A DNA stretch of 64,000 nucleotides from UBA1660 sp964462035 (GTDB taxonomy: Bacteria > Myxococcota_A > Polyangia > Polyangiales > Houyiibacteriaceae), in the NCBI GenBank assembly GCA_964462035.1, contig CAYXAP010000015.1, forward strand, positions 1 to 64,000, read 5' to 3'. The notes beneath the pieces were generated by a model that saw only the letters and a program-made list of their open reading frames with translations, was not told the DNA's origin and did not search any database. Below, in pieces: positions 16,172-25,437 of this stretch (position 1 is the first letter of the stretch; the number at the start of each line of letters is the position of its first letter). The position numbers and the translations under genes are program-made.

Positions 16172-18535
16172 GTGGGGTCCAAGCCGAACGAGCCGCTGCC
16201 CATCGCCGCGATCCGCGAGGCGGTGCGAGCCGAACGGGGTCCGTTGGTCATCACGGCCCCGACCGGGTCGGGCAAATCGACCGAGGTCCCCCGCTATCTG
16301 ATGGAGCGCGGGGACTCCGTCGTGGTGGTCGAGCCTCGGCGGGTGGCCTGCCGCGCGCTGGCCTCGCGGGTGGCCGAGCTCGAGGGGACGCCGCTCGGAG
16401 ACCGCGTCGGCTACCAGGTTCGGGACGACGCGCGGGTCTCGGACGCGACCCAGATTCGCTTCGTGACCCCCGGCATCGCCCTCCGGCAGCTGGATCAGGT
16501 GGCGGCGAGCGACGTGGTGGTGCTCGACGAGCTCCACGAGCGACGGCTGGACGTCGATCTCCTGCTGGCGCTCCTGCGCGATCGCGACGAGGCGCAGCTG
16601 GTGACGATGAGCGCCACGCTCGATGCGGAGCGGGTGCGTGACTACCTGGGTGGGCGACACCTGGCGGCCGAGGGCCGGCTCCACGAGGTCGATGTCCGCT
16701 ACCGCGACGGAGGGCTGACGCTCCCCGCGAGTCAGCAGCTGACCGAACGCGTGCTGGCGGCGCTCGACGAAGCGGTCGAGACCGTCGACGGCGACGTGCT
16801 GGTCTTCCTGCCCGGAAAGGGCGAGATCGCGGATCTGGAGTCGGCGCTCGCGGGTCGACCCTTCGAGGTGGTGCCGCTCCACGGCAGCCTGAGTCTCGAT
16901 CGGCAGGCACGGGTCTTCCGAACGACGAAGCGGCGAAAGGTCGTGCTCGCCACGAACGTGGCGGAGACCTCGCTCACGGTGCCGGGCATCGCGCTCGTGA
17001 TCGACACCGGCCTGGTGCGACGGACGGCCTATCACCGGGGTCGCGCGCACCTGGCGCTGCATCCGATCGCGAGCGACGCGGCGGAGCAGCGCGCCGGTCG
17101 CGCCGGCCGGACCGGACCGGGCGTGGCCATTCGGCTCTGGGCGCGGCGCGCGGAGCTGGCCGAGCGCACGCCACCGGAGGTCCATCGCGAGTCGCTGGTG
17201 CCGCTCGTGTTGGGCGCGGCCGCGGCCGGGCGGTCGGTGGACGCGCTGGAGTTTCTCGACCCACCGAAGCCCCACGCCGTGGAGGCCGCGCGCGAGGAGC
17301 TCCGCCTGCTCGGCGCGATCGACGACGAGGGGATCACCTCCATCGGCGCGGGTCTGCACGGCTTGCCGCTCGACGCGCCGCTCGGCCGGTTGCTCCTCGA
17401 AGCGAGGCGGAGCGACGACGAGGCACTCGTACAGGACGCCGTCGACCTCGTCGCGGCGCTCGCGTCCGGGCGGCGCCTCTTCGCTGGGGAGCCCTCGCGC
17501 GAGCCGAACGACCCGCGCGCCGCCGGCTGCGACGCCACGGCCTTCGTCCTCGCCGTCCGTGGCGTGGGGAACGACCCGGGGCGGCGCGAGGCGCGACGGA
17601 TCGCCAAACGGCTCCGAGATGCGCTGGGGCTCGACGCGCCCGTACACGAGACGGTCGACGCGGCGGCCCTGCGCGCCGTCGCGTTGCGAGCGGACCCGCG
17701 GAGCGGGCACCTCGCTCGGCGACGCAAGCGGCACGTGGCCTTCTCGAGCGGCGGTACCGAGGTCACCCTCGCGCGGGAGAGCGCCGCGTGGCTGGCGGTG
17801 GAGCCGGGCCAAGGCGAGACGCCCGCCGAAGCCCTGGTCGTCTTCGAGGAGCGGGCGTTCGGCCGCGGCAAGGATCGGCGCCTGCTCGCGACCTGCGCGT
17901 CACCGGTCTCGATCGCCGAGCTGCGGGCGTCGGGCATCGGGCGGGAGCGGGTCGGAAGGGCCAAGCTCGTGAAGGGCAGGGTGGTGGCGACCCTCGAACG
18001 GGTGCACGCCGGTCGCGTGCTCGCCGAGCGCGAAGCGATTCCCGAGGGACAGGCCGCCCGCGACGCGGTGGTGGAGCTCTTCCTGGCCGGGCGGCTCCAT
18101 CGCAAGAGCCGAGACGAGAGCCGGCGCCGGCTGGAGATTCGGACGCTCGCGGCCCGACTCTCTCGGAGCCGGGTCGGTAAGGGGCTCGGGCTGCCCGAGC
18201 TCTCGGAGCCGGCGCCGCTCGACGAGTGGGCACGGGCGCGCGTGGACGAGCTCGGTGTCGAGAGCGGCGCCGACGTCGCGCTCCTGAGCGCGGAGGACTT
18301 CCTCGCCGAGGAGCTGCCCTTCGAGCTGCGGCACATCGTCGACGAGACCTTCCCGCGTGAGGTCGATCTCGGCGACGCGCGCTACCGGGCGGTCTACGAC
18401 CTCGACGAGCGGAGGGTGCTCCTCGAGCTCACCCATGGCCGCCGCGCCAAGCCTCCGAGCGCCGCCTTCCTCCCCAGCTTCGGCGGCCTGACCATCATGA
18501 TCGAGGCCGGCGGCACGCTCCACCGCGTCAAGTGA
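16172..18535 (+). CDS. hrpB: HrpB-type DEAH-like RNA helicase
   Basis: About 787 residues from a GTG at 16172 (the frame is open from 16100). Walker A is APTGSGKST at 29-37, motif II is DELH in VVVLDELHERRLD, motif III SAT, and motif VI is QRAGRAGRTGPG. The HA2 and HrpB-specific C-terminal regions follow. HrpB proteins are ATP-dependent helicases of uncertain but non-essential role in bacteria. The start is ambiguous, because the first 24 residues of the longer frame overlap the divergent peptidase promoter region. Confidence 0.9.
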   Translation: MGSKPNEPLPIAAIREAVRAERGPLVITAPTGSGKSTEVPRYLMERGDSVVVVEPRRVACRALASRVAELEGTPLGDRVGYQVRDDARVSDATQIRFVTPGIALRQLDQVAASDVVVLDELHERRLDVDLLLALLRDRDEAQLVTMSATLDAERVRDYLGGRHLAAEGRLHEVDVRYRDGGLTLPASQQLTERVLAALDEAVETVDGDVLVFLPGKGEIADLESALAGRPFEVVPLHGSLSLDRQARVFRTTKRRKVVLATNVAETSLTVPGIALVIDTGLVRRTAYHRGRAHLALHPIASDAAEQRAGRAGRTGPGVAIRLWARRAELAERTPPEVHRESLVPLVLGAAAAGRSVDALEFLDPPKPHAVEAAREELRLLGAIDDEGITSIGAGLHGLPLDAPLGRLLLEARRSDDEALVQDAVDLVAALASGRRLFAGEPSREPNDPRAAGCDATAFVLAVRGVGNDPGRREARRIAKRLRDALGLDAPVHETVDAAALRAVALRADPRSGHLARRRKRHVAFSSGGTEVTLARESAAWLAVEPGQGETPAEALVVFEERAFGRGKDRRLLATCASPVSIAELRASGIGRERVGRAKLVKGRVVATLERVHAGRVLAEREAIPEGQAARDAVVELFLAGRLHRKSRDESRRRLEIRTLAARLSRSRVGKGLGLPELSEPAPLDEWARARVDELGVESGADVALLSAEDFLAEELPFELRHIVDETFPREVDLGDARYRAVYDLDERRVLLELTHGRRAKPPSAAFLPSFGGLTIMIEAGGTLHRVK

Positions 18536-18542
18536 GGGCGGC

Positions 18543-19850
18543 TCAGAAGGACAGGGTGACTTCGTCCTGCACCGTGCCCTCGGAGTCGATCGCCCGCAGC
18601 TGCATCTCGGTCTCGTCGATCGTGATCCGCACGCCGTGCTGGAAGACCCCCGCGGCCAGCCGGAAGGCGACCTCGTCGGGTCGAGTGTCGACCTGCGAGT
18701 CCAGGTCGTAGAGGCCGCTGCCGCCACCACCGGTGACGATGTAGGTGCGGCCGTCGACGGAGAAACGCTCGTAGACGTGGTTGTGGCCCTGGAGCACGAG
18801 CGGTACGTCGTGGGCGTCCAGGATCGGGTCGATCACCGCGCGGAGCGACTCCGAGGGCGCGTGCCGCGCGAGGGTCCAGATGGGCCGGTGGAAGAAGACC
18901 ACGCTGAAGCGGTGGCCCTCGCTGGCTTCCGCGGCCGTGAGCGCATCGTCGAGCCAGGAGAAGTCGGCGTCGAATTCGCCGATGTCGTCTTCGCTGTTGA
19001 CCGAGAAGAAGTGAACCCCGCCGCTCTGGAAGTGGTAGGCGCTCGTGTTTCCGTCGGGCTCGCCGGCTTCGGTCAGCGAGGGGTTCTCGAAATAGCGTGC
19101 GTAGGTCTGGTCGTACTCGCCGTCCCGCTCTTCCTCGTGGTTGCCGATGGTCGGCCAGAACGCTCCCTGCGAGAGGATGGGCGCGTGGGCCGGGAACCAC
19201 ACGGCCCAGGTCTCGAAGAGCGCGTCGTAGTACTGCAGGTCGCCCGCGTGAATCGTCATCTCGACGCTGTCGTCGACGAGGGCGTCGATGAGCGGGTCGG
19301 TGGCTCCGAGGACCGGGCTGGTGTCACCGATCACCAGGAGCTCGATCGGAGTGGTGTGGTCGGTCGGCTCGTGCGCCGTGCAGAACCGACCGCCCTCCTC
19401 GATCGCCGCGACCTCGTAGGTGTAGCAGGTGTTCGGCGTGAGCTCGTCGATGGTGACCTGCTGCAGGTAGTAGGTCCCCGCGATGTCCGGGTACTCCACG
19501 GCGGCGAGGTCGAGGCCGTGCTCGAGGGTCAGCGTGTCGGTCCGATAGGTCCCCTCGATCGTTCGGGGCTCGCCCCCCGCCTCCGGAGTCAGGGTGAGCT
19601 CGACCGATGCCGGCTCGTCCGGGGTCTCCCAGCGAACCATCGCCATCGTGGTGTTCACGCCGACGACCCAGGGGCGCTTGGGGATGGGCTCCGGATCGGG
19701 CTCTGGGGGGCCGAGGTCCGGCGGCCCCTGGTCCACCCCCGAGTCGATCGGCGAGTCGTCCCCGTCGTCGTCGCCACAGCCGAGCGCCAGGCCCATCGCC
19801 AACCCGAGCACCAGGCGCAGCGCGCCCACACACCACCCCGTCGATTGCAT
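18543..19850 (-). CDS. Purple-acid-phosphatase-like lipoprotein
   Basis: A 435-residue lipoprotein (leader ending LALGC, then a DDDGDDSPIDSG linker) with an N-terminal fibronectin-III-like domain (about 55-165) and a calcineurin-like metallophosphatase domain. The metal motifs are all visible: GDTSP, HAGDLQYYD, GNHEEE, FFHRPIW and GHNHVYER. This is the purple acid phosphatase layout, active on phosphomonoesters outside the inner membrane. The ATG at 19850 places the leader properly, although the frame is open to 19934. It converges on the helicase gene, 7 bp away. Confidence 0.87.
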   Translation of the reverse strand: MQSTGWCVGALRLVLGLAMGLALGCGDDDGDDSPIDSGVDQGPPDLGPPEPDPEPIPKRPWVVGVNTTMAMVRWETPDEPASVELTLTPEAGGEPRTIEGTYRTDTLTLEHGLDLAAVEYPDIAGTYYLQQVTIDELTPNTCYTYEVAAIEEGGRFCTAHEPTDHTTPIELLVIGDTSPVLGATDPLIDALVDDSVEMTIHAGDLQYYDALFETWAVWFPAHAPILSQGAFWPTIGNHEEERDGEYDQTYARYFENPSLTEAGEPDGNTSAYHFQSGGVHFFSVNSEDDIGEFDADFSWLDDALTAAEASEGHRFSVVFFHRPIWTLARHAPSESLRAVIDPILDAHDVPLVLQGHNHVYERFSVDGRTYIVTGGGGSGLYDLDSQVDTRPDEVAFRLAAGVFQHGVRITIDETEMQLRAIDSEGTVQDEVTLSF

Positions 19851-19997
19851 CGGCCGCAGCCTCCCCGCGAAGCGAACGCCCGTCAACGTGGGCGCCTTTC
19901 GGGCGCTTCGCTCGGGGGCCGACGACGTAGCCACCCTCCGACCGCGTTTCGGGGGATCACCCGTGGCACAGGCGGCCGGAGGGCCGAGTCAGCCCTC

Positions 19998-20015
19998 TGT
20001 CACGGCCCTGTGACA
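19998..20015. promoter_or_regulatory. Inverted repeat in divergent intergenic region
   Basis: TGTCAC-N6-GTGACA, a perfect 6-bp dyad, lies in the 257-bp space between the phosphatase and SNF2 gene starts, 93 bp before the SNF2 GTG. It has the geometry of a dimeric repressor or Crp-fold site, but the half-site order differs from the TGTGA-N6-TCACA Crp consensus. The regulator is unknown. Confidence 0.35.
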
Positions 20016-20107
20016 GCGGTGGCTCCCGGCAGGGGTGGGGTGCACCGGAAGTGCCCGAGATCCACGAAGATGTCGACATCCGATCCCGTCTTTGATCTAA
20101 CTCGCGG

Positions 20108-22534
20108 GTGACCTCATCGACGGCCACGAGTACCTTTCGCGATCCCCTCAGGCCCCCCACCAGCCCCGGCGAGGTGGTGGCCGAGTCCTGGCAGAACCTC
20201 AACGATTCCGACGGTTCCAGGCCCGACTGCGCGGAGAGCGCGGGCCCCCTGGTGCCCTGCCTTCGGGTCTTCACCGAGCGGGTCCTGGTGGATCGCCACG
20301 GATACGGCGCCGATTTCGCCGAAGTCGAGGCGCCGCTCCTCGAGCTCACCTTCGAGTACCCGGAGCTTCGGGCCCGCGTTCGGGCCTCCGACCCTCGCGA
20401 CCGCTTCTACGCGGCCGGGCAGGGTGGCATCCGCGCGTATCCCCGGGACCGAGAGGCGGAGATGAACGCCCGACGGCTCCTCGAACGCTTCGGCGTGGTG
20501 GACCTCGACTGCCTCGAGAGCGTGGGAGTGCCTCCCGACGCCGACGCCGACTACATGGTTCGGGTCGACGGCGACGTGCATGCCCACGTCGCCTTCAGCG
20601 CCCAGGCCCTCCCGGCGCTGCGGGAGCTCGGTTGGCGGGTGGAGGTCCCGGCGGACTATCCCTACCGCTGCGTCGCCGTGAGCCCGAGCTTCGTGGCCAA
20701 GGTGACCCCCGACGATGAACGACCGGACTGGTTCGCTCTCGAGCTCGGGGTGGAGGTCGGTGGTCGGCACCTCGACCTGCTGCCGGCGCTGGTGTCGCTT
20801 CTCGAGGAGCAGGCGGACGGTCAGCTCTCGCTCGGTGACCTGGAGACGCGACAGCGACCGGTCGCGCTCGAGGTGGGACCGGGCGAGCACGTCGCCGTGG
20901 ACCCCGGACCGCTCCGAGCGTTGATGCGAGTGCTCGTCGAGCTCTACGACGAGGACCGCGGGCTGGTGGTGCGCGGTCACAAGGCCATCGCCCTCGAGAC
21001 GCTCGACCAGGCGTTCCAGGACGCGACCGAGGAGCTCCGCTGGGAGGGAGAAGGTCAGCGCGAAGCCCGCAAGCGCGGGAAGGTCCTCGTGGACGCGCCA
21101 CAGTCGCGGCTCGAGCCCGCCGGGCTCCAAGCCACGCTCCGGCCCTACCAGCGGGAGGGGCTCGCGTGGATGCAGCGGCTGCGCAAGAGCGGCGCCGGCG
21201 GGATCCTCGCGGACGACATGGGCCTGGGGAAGACGCTCCAGACGATTGCGCACCTCCAGACCGAGGTGTCGGAAGGGCGAGCGGACATCCCCTCGCTGGT
21301 CATCGCCCCCACCAGTCTCATGGGGAACTGGAAGCGCGAGATCCAGAAGTTCGCTCCCGGGCTGAAGGTCGTCGGCTACCACGGACCGAAGCGCCATGGC
21401 CGCTGGTCGAAGGTGAAGGACGCCGACATCGTCCTGACGAGCTATCCGATCCTCGTGCGCGACGCGGAGCAGCTCGCCAGCCGCGACTGGCACTTCATGG
21501 TCCTGGACGAGGCGCACGTCATCAAGAACCCGCGCAGCCGTTCGCACGCGGCCGCCTGCGCCATCGAGAGCCGCCACCGGCTCTGCCTCACCGGGACTCC
21601 GGTCGAGAACCACCTGGGCGAGCTGTGGGCGCTCTTCCACTTCCTGGGCGACGACATCCTCGGGAGTCAGCTCGACTTCCGTGAGCGCTACCGCAACCCG
21701 ATCGAACAGTACGGCGACGAAGAGCGACTCGAGACGCTCTACCAATCCGTCAGCCCGTTCATCCTGCGACGGAACAAGAGCGAGGTCGCCAAGGAGCTCC
21801 CCCCGAAGACCCAGCTCTTCCAACCGGTCGAGCTCGAGGGGAAGCAGCGCGAGCTCTACGAGGCGATCCGCATCGCCGCGCACACGCAGGTGCGCGCGAC
21901 GATCCGGAGCAAGGGCATCGCCGCCAGCACGGTCACGATCCTCGACGCGCTCACCAAGCTGCGGCAGCTCTGTTGCGATCCCCGGCTCGTCCGGATGGAC
22001 GCCGCCCGCTTCGTCCGGGAGAGCGCGAAGTACCGCGCCTGCATGGAGCTCATCGAGACCCAGCTCGCGGCGGGCCATCGCATCCTCCTCTTCAGCCAGT
22101 TCACCACCATGCTCGGGCTGATCGGCGAAGGGCTGCAGGAGAAGGACACGCCCTTCCTGATGCTCACCGGCCAGAGCAAGAACCGGCAGCAGCTCGTCGA
22201 CCGCTTCGAGAGCGGCGAGCGCGACGTCTTCCTCATCAGCCTCAAGGCGGGCGGCGTCGGCCTCAACCTCACGAGCGCCGACACGGTGATTCACTACGAC
22301 CCGTGGTGGAACCCGCAGGCGCAGGCGCAAGCCACCGACCGGGCGTACCGCATCGGTCAGCAGCGCCCGGTCTTCGTCTACGATCTCTACGTCGCCGGCA
22401 GCGTCGAAGAGCGCATGCTCGCGCTCCAGGAGAAGAAGCGGAAGCTCGCGAACGCCATCCTCCACGGCCAGGCGGGCACCAGCACCTTCACCGAGGACGA
22501 GCTCGAGACGCTCTTCGCGCCCCTGAGCCGATAG
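20108..22534 (+). CDS. SNF2-family DNA-dependent ATPase
   Basis: An 808-residue Snf2/Rad54-type motor. The ATPase core starts near residue 335 (LRPYQREGLAWMQRL) with Walker A DDMGLGKT, DEAH box, TGTPVEN, and motif VI region ATDRAYRIGQQRPVFVYDL. About 330 residues precede it and fit the N-terminal flank of bacterial SNF2 proteins. A SWIM zinc finger, common in longer relatives of about 1000 residues, is absent. The GTG at 20108 is the annotated start, but an ATG at 20070 in another frame (MSTSDPVFDLTRG) overlaps it, leaving the true N-terminus uncertain. The role is DNA remodelling or repair, unspecified. Confidence 0.88.
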   Translation: MTSSTATSTFRDPLRPPTSPGEVVAESWQNLNDSDGSRPDCAESAGPLVPCLRVFTERVLVDRHGYGADFAEVEAPLLELTFEYPELRARVRASDPRDRFYAAGQGGIRAYPRDREAEMNARRLLERFGVVDLDCLESVGVPPDADADYMVRVDGDVHAHVAFSAQALPALRELGWRVEVPADYPYRCVAVSPSFVAKVTPDDERPDWFALELGVEVGGRHLDLLPALVSLLEEQADGQLSLGDLETRQRPVALEVGPGEHVAVDPGPLRALMRVLVELYDEDRGLVVRGHKAIALETLDQAFQDATEELRWEGEGQREARKRGKVLVDAPQSRLEPAGLQATLRPYQREGLAWMQRLRKSGAGGILADDMGLGKTLQTIAHLQTEVSEGRADIPSLVIAPTSLMGNWKREIQKFAPGLKVVGYHGPKRHGRWSKVKDADIVLTSYPILVRDAEQLASRDWHFMVLDEAHVIKNPRSRSHAAACAIESRHRLCLTGTPVENHLGELWALFHFLGDDILGSQLDFRERYRNPIEQYGDEERLETLYQSVSPFILRRNKSEVAKELPPKTQLFQPVELEGKQRELYEAIRIAAHTQVRATIRSKGIAASTVTILDALTKLRQLCCDPRLVRMDAARFVRESAKYRACMELIETQLAAGHRILLFSQFTTMLGLIGEGLQEKDTPFLMLTGQSKNRQQLVDRFESGERDVFLISLKAGGVGLNLTSADTVIHYDPWWNPQAQAQATDRAYRIGQQRPVFVYDLYVAGSVEERMLALQEKKRKLANAILHGQAGTSTFTEDELETLFAPLSR

Positions 22535-22621
22535 CGCTCGACCTCGCGGTTTCGCTCCGCTCCCCCGTTCGCGAGAAGAGCGTGATGCTCCGTCCATCGG
22601 AGATGGGCTACGGTCCGACTC

Positions 22622-23305
22622 GTGGACAGGCAGCAGGGGTTGATCCTCGCGGGGGTCGGAGCGGGGTTGGGGTGCCTCATCATCGGCGGCCTCGCCGTGG
22701 GGTTCGTCTTCTTCGTGGGGGCGCGCGACAGCGGGCCCTCGGTGGCTCCACCGAGTCCGGCGGTCCCCACGTCCCCGAGCGCCACACCGGGCTACCTGCA
22801 CTACGACCACGGCCTGAACTGCCTCGCCAACCCGCAGCTGGTGCTTCCGAGCTTCGGCGTGGACTACCCGGTCGGCTACCAGGTCATGCCCTGCACTCAG
22901 CAGTCGCCCTCGCCTTGGTCCTACGTGACCTTCCACCGCGAGACGCCCGCCGGAGCGGAACAGCTCACGGTCAGCTGGGGCCATGGAGCGGTCACTCCCG
23001 ACCTGCTGGGCCAGGCCGCCGACGACCTCGTGCGTCAGCTGGGCGCGCAACCGACGCGCGAGCTGGGCCGCGCGCCCTTGATGGCGCGTGGCGGCTCGCT
23101 CGTGAGGCGGGACTCCGCCTTCGACGTCCCGACGACCATCGGTCCGTTCGTTCCGGGCACCTACATCTTCCGGCAGGTCTACGTGCCGCGGGAGCCCGAG
23201 GGCCTGACCCTCATGATGCTCGCGCCCGCCCGCGGCGGAGAGGCTGCGGCGCTCGCGGCGACCGACACGACCTTCCGCACCGTCCTCGAGTCCATCACCT
23301 TCTGA
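22622..23305 (+). CDS. Single-pass membrane protein of unknown function
   Basis: A 227-residue protein (GTG start) with a strong N-terminal helix (LILAGVGAGLGCLIIGGLAV, about 7-30) that anchors a Pro/Ser linker and a soluble domain with four cysteines. The domain has a mixed strand pattern resembling the DcrB/PsbP-like fold seen in some lipoproteins (YVTFHRETPAGAEQLTV, DLVRQLGAQPT, FRTVLESITF), though this is only an impression. The soluble part is probably periplasmic. Unrecognised family. Confidence 0.7.
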   Translation: MDRQQGLILAGVGAGLGCLIIGGLAVGFVFFVGARDSGPSVAPPSPAVPTSPSATPGYLHYDHGLNCLANPQLVLPSFGVDYPVGYQVMPCTQQSPSPWSYVTFHRETPAGAEQLTVSWGHGAVTPDLLGQAADDLVRQLGAQPTRELGRAPLMARGGSLVRRDSAFDVPTTIGPFVPGTYIFRQVYVPREPEGLTLMMLAPARGGEAAALAATDTTFRTVLESITF

Positions 23306-23307
23306 CT

Positions 23308-23838
23308 TCAGGGCACGGGACCCATGCAGGTCCCCTCGCCGTCCCAGCAGCTCCCGCTCACGCAGGCGCCGTGGTCGCAGTCGCGATCGCGGTCACAGCC
23401 GAGTCGAACGCACCCGTGGGCGTCGCCGCCGCCATCGGTCGCGCAGCGGAAGTTGCTGGGGCAGTCGTAGGGAAACTCGCCAGAGGTGCACTGGAGGGGT
23501 GTGCAACGGCCGGTGTCGAGGTCGCAGCGGCTGTCCTCGGCACAGCTCCCGGCGGTGCAGTCCGCGACGCATCGGGTAGGCAGCACGCCGGTGCAGCTCG
23601 GACAGATCGGCTCGTACTCCTCGCAGTGCGACCCCTCGGTGCAGTCCGGGTCGGACTCGCACGTTCGAGGCTCCCCGCTGCAGATGCCGCACACCCGGGG
23701 CGACCCCGGTGGGACGCAGCTCGTTCCGCTCTCGCAGTCCGATTCGGAGTCGCACGCGTCGCCGATCTCGGCTGCGCAACCGAAGCCGAGCAGCGCGAGC
23801 GCGAGCGTGAGCGTGCCAGTTCGTGTCATCCTCGCCAT
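23308..23838 (-). CDS. Cysteine-rich lipoprotein
   Basis: A 176-residue lipoprotein with leader ending LLGFGC (Cys21) and a mature part containing about 24 cysteines in short spaced pairs (CDSESDCESGTSC, CESDPDCTEG, CDRDRDCDHGACV). This is the disulphide-rich Dickkopf-like/EGF-like pattern frequent in myxobacterial surface lipoproteins. No enzyme motif is seen. An alternative ATG is three codons in. It converges on the membrane-protein gene with 2 bp between stops. Confidence 0.75.
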   Translation of the reverse strand: MARMTRTGTLTLALALLGFGCAAEIGDACDSESDCESGTSCVPPGSPRVCGICSGEPRTCESDPDCTEGSHCEEYEPICPSCTGVLPTRCVADCTAGSCAEDSRCDLDTGRCTPLQCTSGEFPYDCPSNFRCATDGGGDAHGCVRLGCDRDRDCDHGACVSGSCWDGEGTCMGPVP

Positions 23839-23854
23839 GGCCGAGAACGAAGCA

Positions 23855-24943
23855 TCATGCGTGCCGAGCGAGTCTCGAGCGGATGCGGCCGACGGCCAGC
23901 GAACCGGCGAGGCGCGCGGCCGCGCGCCACCGAAGGGCGCGCTCGGCGATCGGCATCGGCTCCTCGATCGAGAGCCAGAGGCGGAGCAGGTGCCGCCGGT
24001 GCTCGAGCTCGGGCGCGTCCGTGTAGGCCGTCCTCGCGTGCGCGATGGTGTGGTTCGAGAGCAGTTGGACGTCTCCGGCCGCGAGCTCCATCTCGAGGAC
24101 GTGCTCGTCCGATTCGGCCAGCGCATCGAAGCGATCCAACGCTGCGAGCTGCCGTGGCCGGAGCGGAGGCACGTGCGCGTGCCGGCTGGCCGATCGGAAG
24201 TAGCCGGAGTGATAGAAGAGACGCAGCCGCCCCGCGTGGTACGCCGCCGGCTGGATGGGGACCGCGTCGAGGCCGCCGTCGCCGCGGGTGTCGAGGTGGA
24301 AGGGCTCGAAGAACACCGCCGCCAGCGCGGGGTCTTGCGCGAGCATGCGGTCGAGGATCGCCGCCGAGCTCACGATGCGGCTCAGACCGCCCTCGGCGGC
24401 GGGCTTCACGCAGAGCAGACCGACGACGTCGGCCGCGTCGCAGTGGAAGCGGATGGACTCGTTGGTCTTGTACTGACGCACGACCACGTCGGGACCGAGC
24501 CGCTCGTCTCGTACGTGTCCGAGGAGGTCGCCGGCGTCGTTTTGTGCGCCAGGGATGCCGAGGAGCGCACCGAGCGAGGTGAAGAAGCGTTCGGTGTCCT
24601 CGAGGGGCCAGCGCTCCACCGGGACGCCACGGATCCGAAGGAAGCCGCGGCCGCGCATCAGCTCGTGGCGCCAGCGCTCTGCTTCGCCGACGAGCGGCGC
24701 CAGGGAAGCGGCCTCGCGAGGGTTCCCTCCCCGGAGCGCGCGCAGCTCGTCGCCGATGGCGGTCAGCTCCGGCTCTCGAAGCTCGCGGGTCCACGTCGTC
24801 GGGTCGGCATGATCGGCGGCCGTCCACGAAGGCGCCCCTCCGATCGGCCTGCTCGGAATCCGCGAGTGGGGACGGGCCAAGTAGTGGAGCGTCTGTCGCG
24901 CCACGCTGCGGATCGGTCCGTGAGCCACGACCCAGCGTCGCAC
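23855..24943 (-). CDS. TauD/TfdA-like Fe(II)/2-oxoglutarate oxygenase
   Basis: About 362 residues from a GTG at 24943 (the frame is open to a weak TTG at 25060). The iron triad is likely H-C-D in SIRFHCDAADVVG plus the distal His in NHTIAHARTAY, and the RHLLRLWLS arginine binds 2-oxoglutarate. This matches the TauD/TfdA fold. The substrate is unknown; relatives hydroxylate amino-acid derivatives, sulphonates or natural-product scaffolds. It lies 16 bp beyond the start of the Cys-rich lipoprotein gene, on the same strand, and is divergent from the roadblock gene. Confidence 0.75.
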   Translation of the reverse strand: MRRWVVAHGPIRSVARQTLHYLARPHSRIPSRPIGGAPSWTAADHADPTTWTRELREPELTAIGDELRALRGGNPREAASLAPLVGEAERWRHELMRGRGFLRIRGVPVERWPLEDTERFFTSLGALLGIPGAQNDAGDLLGHVRDERLGPDVVVRQYKTNESIRFHCDAADVVGLLCVKPAAEGGLSRIVSSAAILDRMLAQDPALAAVFFEPFHLDTRGDGGLDAVPIQPAAYHAGRLRLFYHSGYFRSASRHAHVPPLRPRQLAALDRFDALAESDEHVLEMELAAGDVQLLSNHTIAHARTAYTDAPELEHRRHLLRLWLSIEEPMPIAERALRWRAAARLAGSLAVGRIRSRLARHA

Positions 24944-25059
24944 GCCTTTCGGTGTCGCTGCCCACGATTGGTGAAAAATTCGGTCGCCCTGGTTCAGGAG
25001 TCCCAAGGCGGCCCGTTCGGATCCCACGAAGCGCAACGCGCGAAAGGAGTGGAGACACA

Positions 25060-25422
25060 ATGGACATCAAGCAGACCCTGCAGCAGGCCATGACGGTCGA
25101 AGGCGCCATCGGCGCGGCCATCGTCGACTACGAGAGCGGCCTGACCCTCGGCACCGCCGGCGGTGGCTCGCGCCTCAACATCGAGACGGCCGCTGCGGGC
25201 AACACCGAGGTGGTGCGCTCGAAGATGAAGGTCATGAACATGCTCGGCATCGAGGGAACGATCGAGGACATCCTCATCACCCTCGGCGACCAGCTGCATC
25301 TGATTCGCCCGCTCGAGAAGAAGCCCGAGTTCTTCATGTACCTCGCGATCGATCGGCCGAAGGGCAACCTCGGCATGGCGCGCTACCACCTCAAGGAGCT
25401 CGAGCAGAAGCTCCAGGTGTGA
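25060..25422 (+). CDS. Roadblock/LC7-like protein
   Basis: A 120-residue cytoplasmic protein with the roadblock/LC7 alpha-beta-alpha fold: VEGAIGAAIVDYESGLTLG, then NTEVVRSKMKVMNMLG, then IEDILITLGDQLHLIRPL. In bacteria these modules regulate small GTPases (as MglB does for MglA) or chemosensory-like switches. It is shorter than MglB (about 160) and no MglA-like GTPase is adjacent; the nearest GTPases are Der and Era downstream on the other strand. A clear ribosome binding site AAAGGAG precedes the ATG by about 10 bp. Confidence 0.8.
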   Translation: MDIKQTLQQAMTVEGAIGAAIVDYESGLTLGTAGGGSRLNIETAAAGNTEVVRSKMKVMNMLGIEGTIEDILITLGDQLHLIRPLEKKPEFFMYLAIDRPKGNLGMARYHLKELEQKLQV

Positions 25423-25437
25423 CGCTCTCCCTGGGGG

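Noticed and set aside
20114..23050. Minus-strand open frame of 978 codons over the SNF2 gene
   Set aside because: Antisense shadow of a strong ATPase gene; no motif and shadow-type composition.
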